From DATFVA01 sp963839165 (lineage in GTDB: Bacteria; Bacteroidota; Ignavibacteria; Ignavibacteriales; Ignavibacteriaceae): a DNA stretch of 64,000 nt. The position numbers and the translations under genes are program-made. The notes under the pieces are model-generated. The model ran no database searches. It was not told the origin of the DNA and saw only the letters and a list, made by a program, of their open reading frames with translations. Below are positions 35,589 to 45,065 of the stretch, piece after piece (position 1 is the first letter of the stretch; every line of letters begins with the position of its first letter). The stretch is from contig CAWIUG010000011.1 of NCBI GenBank assembly GCA_963839165.1, positions 186,001 to 250,000 of the forward strand, written 5' to 3'.

Positions 35589-37112
35589 ATGGCAAAAAAT
35601 TACCTTTTCTTTGCTGTTACAATTGTAGCACTAATATTTAGTACTTCGTTTAATACGCAGGCTCAATGGCAGGAACGAAATTCACCGACAAGCAGCACTC
35701 TTCACTCCGTGTCTGTTATGGATGACTCTGTTGCCTGGATCGGCGGAGAATCAGGTACTGTACTCAGAACTACCGACGGAGGGGCAACCTGGACAAGCGT
35801 GGGCGGAGGAAATCTTGGGATCCAAACCATTTACAATATTTTTGGTATTGATGAACAAAGCGCCCTTTGTACCACTTCACCCTCTGGCACTAATATTTAC
35901 AGAACTACTGACGGCGGGACTACCTGGACACAGGTATTTACTAATAGCGGAGGATTTCTAGACGCTATTTGGATGACTGATTCGAATAACGGCTTCGCAT
36001 ACGGCGATCCTGTTTCAGGATTCTGGGACCTGTACAATACAACCGACGGAGGTGTTACGTGGAATCCTGCTCCTCCTCTTGCGCAAAACGGAAGTGAAGC
36101 TGGATGGAATAATGCTATGTATGTTTCAGGTTCGGATATTTATTTCGGAACAAATAACTCTACAATTTATTATTCCAGTGATATGGGGAACAGCTGGGCT
36201 CCGCAATCTACCTCTACAATGACAAATTCTTACTCAATCTGGTTTAATAACTCTCTTAATGGACTTTCGGGAGGCGCCACCCTGTCTCAAACTACAGATG
36301 GAGGAGGCATTTGGTCAACATTATCCGGTATTCCCGGTTCCTCAAATATTTTTGGAATTACCGGTTTTGATAACAAATGGTGGGTTGCACGTGGGACTAG
36401 TATATATTACTCTGAAGATAATGGAAGTACCTGGGTAACCCAATATACAGCCCCTGCAGGTAATTACCTTCATATGTCACAGTCAAGAAACGGGTCTACA
36501 ATAATGGCGGTTAGGAATAACGGGGGGATTTCGACTTACAATTTTGTTATACCTGTTGAACTAACTTCCTTCTCGGCTTCGGTTAATTCATCAAACCAGG
36601 TTGAACTTAATTGGAAAACAGCCACTGAAACCAATAACAGAATCTTTGAAGTTGAGCGGAAAATTTCCGCAGGAAACTTTACAAGAATCGGCTCTGTGAA
36701 AGGTTCAGGAACAACCACTCTTCCACACTCATATTCTTTTACAGATAACCAGGTTGATAACGGCACCTACACGTACAGACTTAACCAAATAGATTTCAAT
36801 GGAAATTCTGAATTCTCCAAGGAAGTAGAAGTGAGTATAAATGGAATGACAACTTTTAACCTTGCACAGAACTATCCCAATCCATTTAATCCTTCAACAG
36901 ACATTACATATAATATTCCTGAGTCAGGTAATATAACACTGTCAGTATATAACATACTTGGGCAGCAGGTTGCCTTACTTGCGAATGGATTTATAACTGC
37001 CGGATCTCATACCGTAAAGTTCAATGCGAAGACATTACCAAGCGGTGCATATTTTTATAAACTTCAGCAGGGAAATTCTGTACTTGTTAAAAAAATGATG
37101 CTGCTCGAGTAG
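35589..37112 (+). CDS. secreted beta-propeller (BNR/YCF48-type) protein with T9SS type A sorting domain
   Basis: 507 residues, signal peptide MAKNYLFFAVTIVALIF...TQAQ. The N-terminal ~300 residues carry repeated propeller motifs: VLRTTDGGATWTSV, IYRTTDGGTTWTQV, LYNTTDGGVTWNPA, IYYSSDMGNSWAPQ, LSQTTDGGGIWSTL and IYYSEDNGSTWVTQ, six or seven blades of photosynthesis-system-II-assembly/sialidase type. Then comes an Ig/fibronectin-like domain (VELTSFSASVNSSNQVELNW) and the sorting domain QNYPNPFNPSTDITYNIPE. The substrate or binding partner is unknown. An ideal AAGGAGG lies before the ATG. Confidence 0.93.
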   Translation: MAKNYLFFAVTIVALIFSTSFNTQAQWQERNSPTSSTLHSVSVMDDSVAWIGGESGTVLRTTDGGATWTSVGGGNLGIQTIYNIFGIDEQSALCTTSPSGTNIYRTTDGGTTWTQVFTNSGGFLDAIWMTDSNNGFAYGDPVSGFWDLYNTTDGGVTWNPAPPLAQNGSEAGWNNAMYVSGSDIYFGTNNSTIYYSSDMGNSWAPQSTSTMTNSYSIWFNNSLNGLSGGATLSQTTDGGGIWSTLSGIPGSSNIFGITGFDNKWWVARGTSIYYSEDNGSTWVTQYTAPAGNYLHMSQSRNGSTIMAVRNNGGISTYNFVIPVELTSFSASVNSSNQVELNWKTATETNNRIFEVERKISAGNFTRIGSVKGSGTTTLPHSYSFTDNQVDNGTYTYRLNQIDFNGNSEFSKEVEVSINGMTTFNLAQNYPNPFNPSTDITYNIPESGNITLSVYNILGQQVALLANGFITAGSHTVKFNAKTLPSGAYFYKLQQGNSVLVKKMMLLE

Positions 37113-37163
37113 TACTTCTATTAAGGAAAATTCAGCAGACTGCTATATACCAATGGATGGATA

Positions 37164-37197
37164 AAAAATACCCCTGCAGAAGAGCAGGGGTATTTTT
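37164..37197. terminator. bidirectional terminator between the T9SS protein gene and icd
   Basis: AAAAATACCCCTGC / GCAGGGGTATTTTT, a perfect 14-bp stem with a six-base loop, A-run on one side and T-run on the other. It serves both converging genes. Confidence 0.95.
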
Positions 37198-37214
37198 ATA
37201 TCTGGAATAACCAG

Positions 37215-39440
37215 TTACATCGTATCGATTATCTTATTGAAGGTTTCGCTGGGACGCATCGCGGCGAAGGCTTTATTATCATCCGGGAGGTAGTATCCGC
37301 CGACATCGGCAGGTTTTCCCTGAACTTCAATCATATCTTTGGCTATCTTCTCTTCGTTTGCTTTAAGTTCATTATAGATCTTTGTGAATCTTTCTTTCAT
37401 TGCTTTATCTTTATCTTGTGCCGCAAGAGCTTCTGCCCAGTATAAGGTAAGATAAAATGAACCACCCCGGTTATCGATTTCGCAGGCTTTCCTTGAAGGC
37501 ATACGACCGTTCTCTAGGTATTTACCAATCGCGGTATCGAGGGTTTCAGCTAAAATTTTAACTTTGGAGTTTCCTGTTTTATCTGCGATCATTTCGAATG
37601 AAGGAACGAGTGCACAGTATTCGCCGAGTGAATCCCATCTCAGATGATTTTCTTTAAGGAACTGCTGAACATGCTTTGGTGCAGAACCTCCGGCACCGGT
37701 TTCAAATAAACCGCCTCCTTTTAATAAAGGAACAATTGAAAGCATCCTTGCGCTGGTTCCGAGTTCAAGAATAGGGAACAAGTCGGTAAGATAATCACGA
37801 AGCACGTTGCCGGTAACTGAAATTGTATCCAATCCTTTCCGTGTTCTCTCAAGAGTATATTTCATTGCATCGACAGGTTTGAGGATTTTAATTTCAAGTC
37901 CCTCAGTATTATGCTCAGGTAAATACTTATTTATTTTTGCGATTATTTCACTATCGTGTGCCCTGTTATCATCAAGCCAGAAAATTGCGGGAGTATTGGA
38001 CGAGCGTGCACGGTTAACTGCCAGTTTTATCCAGTCGCGGATAGGCTCATCCTTCGCCTGGCACATTCTGAAAATATCGCCTTTTTCCACTACCTGTTCC
38101 AGAAGTACTTTTCCTTCAGAATTAACTACGCGGATAACACCGTCACCCTGTGCTTCAAACGTTTTGTCGTGTGAACCGTATTCTTCTGCCTTCTGAGCCA
38201 TGAGACCTACATTCGAAACAGCTCCCATAGTTGTAGGATCGAACTGTCCTTTAGCCTTAGCATCTTCGATAATTTCACCATATATAGTAGCGTAGCAGCG
38301 GTCGGGGATCATTGCGACGCAGTCCTCTAGCTCATCTTTTTCATTCCACATCTTCCCGCCGTCACGTACCACGTTCGGCATTGAAGCATCAACTATTACG
38401 TCATTTGGAACGTGCAGGTTTCTTTTTCCCAGTCTCGAATCAACCATCGCAAGCTGCGGACGGAACTCATAAACCTTATTGATATCAACTTCGATTTCCT
38501 TCCTTTTCTCTTCCGGAAGTTTCTTTAATTTTTCAAGGATATCCATTAGTCCGTAATTAACATTTGCACCGATTTCCTTGAGGGTATCTGAATGTTTTTC
38601 AAGTGCGTCTTTGTAGTATACCGAAACAGCGTGACCAAACATTATCGGGTCGGATATTTTCATCATCGTAGCCTTAAGGTGCAGCGAGAGCAGTACATCA
38701 TCTTTCTTCGCTTCTTCGATTTGTTTTGAATAGAAATTCCGGAGTTCCCTCACATTCATAACTGCCGCGTCGATTACTTCACCATTCTTCAGCTTAAGGT
38801 TTTCTTTAAGGACTGTGGTATTCCCATCCTTACCGATATATTCAATCTTAACAGCATCTTCTTTATTAAGGGTAACGGATCTCTCCGTGCCATAAAAATC
38901 CTTCTGGTCCATATGAGCCACACGGCATTTTGATCCGGATTCAGGCCATGGCTTCATCATTTTATGAGGATGTTTTTTTGCAAACTTCTTAACCGAAGCA
39001 GCCGCACGCCTGTCGGAATTTCCCTCGCGAAGGACGGGGTTCACTGCTGAACCAAGCACCTTCGAGAATCTTTCCTTTAATTTCTTTCCCTCTTCATTTT
39101 TAGCTTCGTCAGGGTAGTCGGGAATTTTATAACCCTTTTCCTGCAGTTCTTTTATTGCTGCGTGAAGCTGCGGGATAGAAGCGCTGATGTTAGGAAGCTT
39201 AATTATGTTAGCGTCAGGTGACTGTGTAAGCTCGCCGAGCTCTGCAAGATAATCCGGTAATTTTTGTTCTTCTGTGAGATTTTCAGGGAAGTTTGCGATA
39301 ATTCTGCCTGCAAGGGAAATATCTTTTACTTCGATTTCAATTCCTGATCCTTTGGTGAAGGATTTTACGATTGGCAATAAACTATAGGATGCTAGCGCCG
39401 GGGCCTCATCAATTTTGGTCCATGTGATTTTTGTGTTCAT
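37215..39440 (-). CDS. icd: NADP-dependent isocitrate dehydrogenase, monomeric type
   Basis: 741 residues, the length of the monomeric IDH-II family, unrelated in size to the ~415-residue dimeric enzyme. Landmarks: TKIDEAPALASYSLLPIVK at the N-terminus, IIKLPNISASIPQLHAAIKE, GSAVNPVLREGNSDRRA, HMDQKDFYGTERSVTL, CYATIYGEIIEDAK, the VSNVGLMAQKAEEYGSHDKT segment, FWLDDNRAHDSEIIAKI and DNRGGSFYLTLYWAEALAAQ. It oxidises isocitrate to 2-oxoglutarate making NADPH, and 2-oxoglutarate is the substrate of the gdhA product at the window edge. GGGAAAAC precedes the ATG. Monocistronic. Confidence 0.96.
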   Translation of the reverse strand: MNTKITWTKIDEAPALASYSLLPIVKSFTKGSGIEIEVKDISLAGRIIANFPENLTEEQKLPDYLAELGELTQSPDANIIKLPNISASIPQLHAAIKELQEKGYKIPDYPDEAKNEEGKKLKERFSKVLGSAVNPVLREGNSDRRAAASVKKFAKKHPHKMMKPWPESGSKCRVAHMDQKDFYGTERSVTLNKEDAVKIEYIGKDGNTTVLKENLKLKNGEVIDAAVMNVRELRNFYSKQIEEAKKDDVLLSLHLKATMMKISDPIMFGHAVSVYYKDALEKHSDTLKEIGANVNYGLMDILEKLKKLPEEKRKEIEVDINKVYEFRPQLAMVDSRLGKRNLHVPNDVIVDASMPNVVRDGGKMWNEKDELEDCVAMIPDRCYATIYGEIIEDAKAKGQFDPTTMGAVSNVGLMAQKAEEYGSHDKTFEAQGDGVIRVVNSEGKVLLEQVVEKGDIFRMCQAKDEPIRDWIKLAVNRARSSNTPAIFWLDDNRAHDSEIIAKINKYLPEHNTEGLEIKILKPVDAMKYTLERTRKGLDTISVTGNVLRDYLTDLFPILELGTSARMLSIVPLLKGGGLFETGAGGSAPKHVQQFLKENHLRWDSLGEYCALVPSFEMIADKTGNSKVKILAETLDTAIGKYLENGRMPSRKACEIDNRGGSFYLTLYWAEALAAQDKDKAMKERFTKIYNELKANEEKIAKDMIEVQGKPADVGGYYLPDDNKAFAAMRPSETFNKIIDTM

Positions 39441-39589
39441 TTGTTTTCCCGCTTATTTTTGCGATATGAATATATTTTTATGTAAAATTAAAAATACTGA
39501 ATCTTTAATAATTATTAAAGATTGTTATTTAGGGATACCGGTAACAGATGAGTTCTTCAGTTAGAACATAGCGGTTACCTTTACAAAGA

Positions 39590-40351
39590 TTAAAACTTGA
39601 ACGATAGACCGAACTTTGTAACAGTATCCAGTTTCTTAATTGCATCGGGAGGGCGTGAGTCATACCGCAGACTAACACCGAAGGTAATATCCAGGAGGCT
39701 GCTAAGTTCCGAAACAAATGAGTTATCCGAGATAGCCTTATAGTCACTCCATTCGTTAATCATCGGCTGGAAGTAGGTAACAGAGACAAAATCAAATCCG
39801 TCTTTCAGCAAAACATTAAAAGTAGCATAGCTGCTAAGACGGTTCGCATCTGTAATTCTGCCATGAGATGAATTGGGGGGAAGATCGTATTCTTCATGTT
39901 CAAACATATAAGCTAGTCCATACCTTATTTTAATACTCTTTTCAGAAAGCAGTTTAAGTCTTATGCCAGCTCCCGCGAGTTCCCTTGAGAGGAGGAGACG
40001 CTTTTTATTATAGTCGAACTGCAGAAAAAATTCCAGCTGCAGGAAATCGTTTGTTGATTGAACGTGTCTCAGGTGCGCGAGGGCCTGGTTGGAAAATGCC
40101 TCCTTATCCTGCCAGCCGTAACCGGCGCTGCCCACAAAAAAAGTATAACTTTTTCCCCAGTTGTAGTTTAATCTTGTATCACCGCTGATTAGCTGGAAAT
40201 CCGTGTTGCCGGTTATAGCAGTAGCGCTGATATCCACATTGCCGGAGAAACCCGTAGAATCATTGTCAGCTCTGAATTTTTCTGTGTTGATCTGGGCCTG
40301 AACAGTACAACCTATTAGGGTGAAAATGGTTAGAAATATTATAGTCTTCAT
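39590..40351 (-). CDS. DUF481 family outer-membrane protein
   Basis: 253 residues. Signal peptide MKTIIFLTIFTLIGC...VQAQ (the Cys could alternatively be lipidated). The body is a run of beta-strands: FSGNVDISATAITGNTDF, LISGDTRLNYNWGKSYTFFVG, FLQLEFFLQFDYNKKRLLL, IRYGLAYMFEHEEYD, FVSVTYFQPMINE, ITFGVSLRYDSRPPDAI and the last strand TKFGLSFKF with terminal Phe. This is the salt-stress-induced DUF481 barrel. It lies upstream of icd on the same strand but with a 150-base gap. Confidence 0.88.
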   Translation of the reverse strand: MKTIIFLTIFTLIGCTVQAQINTEKFRADNDSTGFSGNVDISATAITGNTDFQLISGDTRLNYNWGKSYTFFVGSAGYGWQDKEAFSNQALAHLRHVQSTNDFLQLEFFLQFDYNKKRLLLSRELAGAGIRLKLLSEKSIKIRYGLAYMFEHEEYDLPPNSSHGRITDANRLSSYATFNVLLKDGFDFVSVTYFQPMINEWSDYKAISDNSFVSELSSLLDITFGVSLRYDSRPPDAIKKLDTVTKFGLSFKF

Positions 40352-40412
40352 CTTTAATATTATTTTTTGAAAGAAGTTCTAACTTAAAAATTAAGAGATA
40401 TAAACCCAGAAT

Positions 40413-40886
40413 TTACCAATTGCTGTAGGGATTTTTAACAAGGTTGGCGTTTTTGTACCGGGAATCTTCAGTGACATCCTCCCCTATCCAGTCAGGTTTT
40501 TCAAATTCCTGATTGACGGAATCAAGTTCTATCTCTGCCAGGATTAAGCCCAGATTTTTTCCAAAAAACTGGTCCACTTCCCAGGTATTTCCTTTGTAAT
40601 TTATTTTATACCTCATTTTTTCGATAGAGGGTTTCAGGCAGAGCTGATCTATCAAGTATGCTGCCTCATCGCCTGGGATTTCATATTCAAATTCATCGCC
40701 GGATCCATTTTCTTTCTGACCTTTTATGGTAAGCTTTCCTTCTTCACCTTCTAATCTGACTCTTACCGTTCTTCCAGGTTCTGTAGTTAAATATCCCTGC
40801 CGGAAAAGAATACCCTGGGATGCGCCTTTCCAATCATCGGAAGTAACTAAAAATTTTCGTTCAATTTCTATATTCTGTTTAGCCAT
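40413..40886 (-). CDS. CYTH domain protein (triphosphate tunnel enzyme)
   Basis: 157 residues from the ATG at 40886 (MAKQNIEIERKFLV), preferred to a start 21 codons upstream because the conserved ExExK motif (EIERK) stands at the N-terminus of this family. Further tunnel residues are in FRQGYLTTEPGRTVRVRLEG, GKLTIKGQKENGSGDEFEYEI and RYKINYKGNTWEVDQFFGKN, then LILAEIELDSV. Such proteins act as inorganic triphosphatases or bind nucleoside triphosphates. Two genes separate it from icd; no operon link is evident. Confidence 0.9.
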   Translation of the reverse strand: MAKQNIEIERKFLVTSDDWKGASQGILFRQGYLTTEPGRTVRVRLEGEEGKLTIKGQKENGSGDEFEYEIPGDEAAYLIDQLCLKPSIEKMRYKINYKGNTWEVDQFFGKNLGLILAEIELDSVNQEFEKPDWIGEDVTEDSRYKNANLVKNPYSNW

Positions 40887-40961
40887 AAATTCCAATCTTT
40901 TAGGTACAAATCTAATGGTTTTGCAACAAAACGTTATTATTTGCTTCACATAAGATCAGGA

Positions 40962-40982
40962 GTTCAACCCCTGAACGGGGTT
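40962..40982. repeat. short GTTCAACCCC palindromic repeat
   Basis: GTTCAA then AACCCC-TGAAC-GGGGTT hairpin. Same general design as the GTTGAACC repeats at 24767-24914: a GTTNAA lead followed by a variable palindrome. Confidence 0.5.
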
Positions 40983-41003
40983 GGGGTTTGCGCATATAGA
41001 GTT

Positions 41004-41163
41004 GATGTTATAAATATTTATCCCTCCGGGATTAGGCAGAAGAAGGCGACGGGAGTGGAAGTATGGGATGATGAAAGCTGAAGGAGGTGGGAGGGTGTGG
41101 AATTGGGATAGTTAGCTTGGGGATACGGGCTGATGTTACAAACGTTGAATCCCTCCGGGATTA
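41004..41163. repeat. two direct copies of a GATGTTAYAAAY...CCCTCCGGGATTA repeat
   Basis: Copy 1 is at 41004-41034 and copy 2 at 41132-41163, 128 bases apart. Both end in the palindrome ATCCCTCCGGGAT. The lead GTTACAAACGTTGAA of copy 2 matches the lead of the repeats at 24812 and 24890. Confidence 0.65.
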
Positions 41164-41441
41164 AGGGAAGCCCACGATATGCTGCAGGCGAAATGGGCAA
41201 GAATGGAACTTTGATACAGCTTTGGATTCATCAAAAAGATCCCGCTTTGATTACTAAATTATCAGGCAATTATTATCTCAGATGTGAGAATTTGGAAGAA
41301 ATACACATCTTTTGATTTTCAATACTGGTAATGATTTTATCCAATTCATCAAATTTTGAACCAAAATAGCTGGTATAAAAGTTGGCTCAGTGTGTGTTCT
41401 ACAATTTATGCGAATTTCTCAAAAAATTAATGGTAAGGAAA

Positions 41442-44400
41442 ATGGAACGGAAAAAAGTAACGATTGATGGAAACGAAGCGGCTGCATACGTTGCCTATCA
41501 TACAAACGAAGTTATAGCGATATACCCCATTACACCCTCATCAAATATGGGTGAATGGTGCGATGCCTGGTCTGCAGTAGGTAAGAAAAATATATGGGGA
41601 CTGGTTCCCTCGGTGAGTGAATTACAGAGTGAAGGTGGTGCATCAGGAAGTGTTCACGGTGCTTTACAGACAGGTGCTCTTACAACAACATTTACAGCAA
41701 GTCAGGGACTGCTTTTAATGATCCCGAATATGTTTAAGATTGCAGGTGAGTTAACTTCTGCTGTATTTCATGTTTCTGCAAGATCGGTTGCTGCACAAGC
41801 TCTGTCAATTTTCGGAGATCATAGTGACGTTATGGCAACACGTTCTACAGGATTTGCTCTTCTCTCTTCAAACTCTGTTCAGGAAGTAATGGATTTTGCT
41901 CTGATAGCACAGGCTGCAACCCTGGAGGCAAGAGTTCCTTTCGTACACTTTTTCGATGGTTTCAGAACGTCCCACGAAGTTATGAAGGTTGAGCAGCTCT
42001 CTCCTGAAGATATGCAGTCAATGATGAATGAGGACCTGGTGATCGCTCACAGAAAACGCGGTCTTTCTCCTGATCATCCTGTTCTACGCGGTACAGCCCA
42101 GAATCCTGATGTATTTTTCCAGGCACGTGAAACCGTTAACCCGTTCTATATTGCCTGTCCCGGTATCGTTCAGGAGCAGATGGATAAATTCGCTGAACTG
42201 ACCGGCAGATCTTATCATCTTTTTGATTATGTCGGAGCTCCTGATGCAGAGAGAATAATAGTGATGATGGGTTCGGGTGCTGAAGCTGCTGATGAAACAG
42301 TCAAATACCTCCAGGCCAGGGAAGAGAAAGTCGGACTTGTAAAAGTAAGATTGTATCGTCCTTTCTCAATTGAACATTTTATAAAAGCTCTGCCGGCCAC
42401 AACCAAATCAATAGCAATACTCGATAGAACAAAAGAGCCCGGTGCGCCAGGCGAACCGCTTTATCTGGATGTAGTCAACTCAATCTCTGAGATGTATAAT
42501 GAAGGGACTCTACCTTTCGGATATCCCAAGATAATCGGCGGACGCTACGGACTATCATCAAAAGAATTTACTCCGGGAATGGTTAAAGCTGTATTTGATC
42601 AGCTTAAAGAAGCCAAACCGAAGAATCACTTTACCGCCGGAATCATTGATGATGTAACCAATACTAGTCTTGATGTTGATCCCGCATTCTCTGTTGAAGC
42701 GGCTGAGACCTTCAAAGGTAAGTTTTATGGTCTTGGTGCAGATGGTACCGTAGGCGCAAATAAAAATTCAATTAAGATCATCGGTGAAGGAACTGATTAT
42801 TTTGCTCAGGGTTATTTTGTTTATGATTCGAAGAAATCGGGATCGGGTACTGTATCTCACCTGCGTTTCGGACCAAAAGAAATAAAATCAACTTACCTCA
42901 TTAACAAGGCTAACTTCATTGCCTGTCACGTTCAGGTGTTCCTCGATAAAATGGATATGCTCTCAGAAGCCGTTGAAGGCGCTACCTTCCTGCTTAATAC
43001 CAAGGTACCAAAAGAACAAGTATGGGATTCACTTCCTGAAAAAGTTCAGAAGGATCTAATCAGCAAAAAGATGAAGCTTTACGCAATCGATGCATATAAA
43101 GTTGCCGATGAAACCGGAATGGGTGTAAGAATCAATACGATAATGCAGACATGCTTCTTCGCGATTTCAAACATCTTTCCAAAAGAAGAAGCAATCGCGA
43201 TGATCAAGAAGTCAATTAAAAAGACCTACGGAGCTAAAGGCGACAAGATTGTTGAAATGAACTTCAATGCGGTAGATCAGACTCTATCGAACTTATTTGA
43301 AATAGCGATTCCTGATAAAGTTACAAGCAAAACACAGCTTCAGCCCGCAGTTGCCGGAATCGTGCCTGAATTTGTAAGAGAAGTTACGGCTGAGATCATT
43401 GCAGGTAAGGGTGATTTAATTCCTGTAAGCAAACTGCCGATTGATGGAACCTATCCTACGGGTACGGCACAATATGAGAAAAGGAATATCGCGCTTGAAG
43501 TACCTGTATGGGATGATGAAATATGTATACAATGCAACAAATGTGTTATTGTTTGTCCACATGCAACTATCCGTTCCAAGGTGTTCGAAGAAAGTTATCT
43601 GAAAGATGCTCCTGCTGATTTCAAGGCTGTTAAATTCAGAGCAAAAGATTACGGGGAAGGGTTATATTACTCACTGCAGGTTGCGGTAGAAGACTGTACC
43701 GGATGCTCACTTTGTGTGGATGTTTGTCCTGTGAAGAATAAGAAAGAAGTGAAGCTGAAAGCCATAAATATGCAGGAACAGGTTCCGCTAAGAGAAACTG
43801 AAAGAGCAAACTGGGACTTCTTCCTAACCCTGCCTGAACTCGACAGAACCAAGATAAACGTAAGCAAGGTTAAAGATTCACAGTTCCTGCAGCCGCTGTT
43901 TGAATTCTCAGGCGCCTGTTCAGGATGCGGTGAAACACCTTATGTTAAGCTCGTAAGTCAACTTTTCGGTGATCGTGCAGTTGTTGCGAACGCGACCGGC
44001 TGTTCATCAATATACGGAGGAAACCTGCCGACTACACCATGGACGATGGATAAAGACGGAAGAGGTCCTGCATGGTCAAATTCACTCTTTGAAGATAATG
44101 CGGAATTCGGATTCGGTTTCAGACTCGCAATTGATAAGCATAATGACCAGGCAAAGATACTGCTCAGGAAGCGTATTGCTGAACTGGGAGAAGAGCTGGT
44201 AAACGGACTACTTAATGCGGATCAGAAAGATGAAGCAGGGATTTATGAGCAGCGTGAAAGAGTTAATGAGCTTAGAGAAAAACTAAAAGCAAAAATGAAT
44301 AATGGCCTCGACTCTGAAGCAAGGAAAGATTTTGTTCACCTTGAGAGTCTTGCCGACTATCTGGTAAAGAAATCAGTATGGATAATGGGCGGCGATGGTT

Positions 44401-45032
44401 GGGCATATGATATAGGCTACGGCGGATTAGATCATGTGCTTGCTTCCGGGAAGAATGTAAACGTTCTGGTACTTGATACCGAGGTTTACTCTAATACAGG
44501 CGGACAAATGTCGAAGTCCACTCCCCGCGGAGCCGTTGCCAAGTTTGCCGCTGCAGGTAAACCGATGGCTAAGAAAGACCTTGGACTTATGGCAATGAGC
44601 TACGGGAATGTTTATGTTGCCAAGGTTGCTATGGGCGCAAATGATACACAGACGCTAAGGGCAATTCTGGAAGCTGAAGCATATGAAGGACCTTCGCTTA
44701 TCATAGCTTACAGTCATTGTATTGCTCACGGTATCAATATGGGTACAGCGATGCAGAACCAGAAAGCTGCTGTGGATTCAGGCTATTGGCCGCTTTTCCG
44801 TTACAACCCGGATGAAGCCGCTGCAGGCAAAAACCCGTTCAAGCTGGAATCCAAAGGATTAAAGATACCTTTGAAGGATTATGCATACCTTGAAACAAGG
44901 TACAAGATGCTTACTAAATCTCATCCCGAGGGTGCCGAGAAGCTTATTAAAGAAGCTCAGGAAGATGTTGTGACGAGATGGAAAATGTATGAGAAAATGG
45001 CTGAAGACAGTAAGCCTGAAAATAAAGAATAA
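41442..45032 (+). CDS. nifJ: pyruvate:ferredoxin (flavodoxin) oxidoreductase
   Basis: 1196 residues from the ATG at 41442 (MERKKVTIDGNEAAAYVAYH), preferred to a TTG 20 codons earlier. Single-chain PFOR with domains in order: pyrimidine-binding (IYPITPSSNMGEWCDAW), the gamma-like domain, CoA/linker domain, a two-cluster ferredoxin domain (CIQCNKCVIVCPHATIR near 695 and CTGCSLCVDVCPVK near 751) and the TPP-binding domain (GACSGCGETPYVKL, GNLPTTPW, GGDGWAYDIGYGGLDHVLAS). It converts pyruvate and CoA to acetyl-CoA, CO2 and reduced ferredoxin, reversibly. The extra Cys of the third cluster (CSGCGE, ATGCSS) is present. Followed 33 bases later by its usual DHODH-like neighbour. Confidence 0.97.
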   Translation: MERKKVTIDGNEAAAYVAYHTNEVIAIYPITPSSNMGEWCDAWSAVGKKNIWGLVPSVSELQSEGGASGSVHGALQTGALTTTFTASQGLLLMIPNMFKIAGELTSAVFHVSARSVAAQALSIFGDHSDVMATRSTGFALLSSNSVQEVMDFALIAQAATLEARVPFVHFFDGFRTSHEVMKVEQLSPEDMQSMMNEDLVIAHRKRGLSPDHPVLRGTAQNPDVFFQARETVNPFYIACPGIVQEQMDKFAELTGRSYHLFDYVGAPDAERIIVMMGSGAEAADETVKYLQAREEKVGLVKVRLYRPFSIEHFIKALPATTKSIAILDRTKEPGAPGEPLYLDVVNSISEMYNEGTLPFGYPKIIGGRYGLSSKEFTPGMVKAVFDQLKEAKPKNHFTAGIIDDVTNTSLDVDPAFSVEAAETFKGKFYGLGADGTVGANKNSIKIIGEGTDYFAQGYFVYDSKKSGSGTVSHLRFGPKEIKSTYLINKANFIACHVQVFLDKMDMLSEAVEGATFLLNTKVPKEQVWDSLPEKVQKDLISKKMKLYAIDAYKVADETGMGVRINTIMQTCFFAISNIFPKEEAIAMIKKSIKKTYGAKGDKIVEMNFNAVDQTLSNLFEIAIPDKVTSKTQLQPAVAGIVPEFVREVTAEIIAGKGDLIPVSKLPIDGTYPTGTAQYEKRNIALEVPVWDDEICIQCNKCVIVCPHATIRSKVFEESYLKDAPADFKAVKFRAKDYGEGLYYSLQVAVEDCTGCSLCVDVCPVKNKKEVKLKAINMQEQVPLRETERANWDFFLTLPELDRTKINVSKVKDSQFLQPLFEFSGACSGCGETPYVKLVSQLFGDRAVVANATGCSSIYGGNLPTTPWTMDKDGRGPAWSNSLFEDNAEFGFGFRLAIDKHNDQAKILLRKRIAELGEELVNGLLNADQKDEAGIYEQRERVNELREKLKAKMNNGLDSEARKDFVHLESLADYLVKKSVWIMGGDGWAYDIGYGGLDHVLASGKNVNVLVLDTEVYSNTGGQMSKSTPRGAVAKFAAAGKPMAKKDLGLMAMSYGNVYVAKVAMGANDTQTLRAILEAEAYEGPSLIIAYSHCIAHGINMGTAMQNQKAAVDSGYWPLFRYNPDEAAAGKNPFKLESKGLKIPLKDYAYLETRYKMLTKSHPEGAEKLIKEAQEDVVTRWKMYEKMAEDSKPENKE

Positions 45033-45065
45033 GAATTATTGAAAATAAAATTAAAGGAAATTAAA

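Larger units (their letters stand above)
40887..41441. other. intergenic region with palindromic repeats before nifJ
   Basis: About 555 bases without a supported gene. It holds AACCCC/GGGGTT (40966-40982) and two copies of a longer direct repeat (41004-41034 and 41132-41163). A plus-strand open frame at 41133-41315 runs over the second copy but has no family likeness. The nifJ promoter must lie towards the right end; a TGGTATAAAAGTTGGC sequence at 41371-41386 resembles sigma-54 but is one base too long. Confidence 0.5.

Noticed and set aside
41133..41315. 60-codon plus-strand frame upstream of nifJ
   Set aside because: Starts within an intergenic repeat, has no Shine-Dalgarno and resembles nothing known.
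41371..41386. TGGTATAAAAGTTGGC upstream of nifJ as a sigma-54 promoter
   Set aside because: Spacing between GG and GC is one base too long, which normally abolishes recognition.
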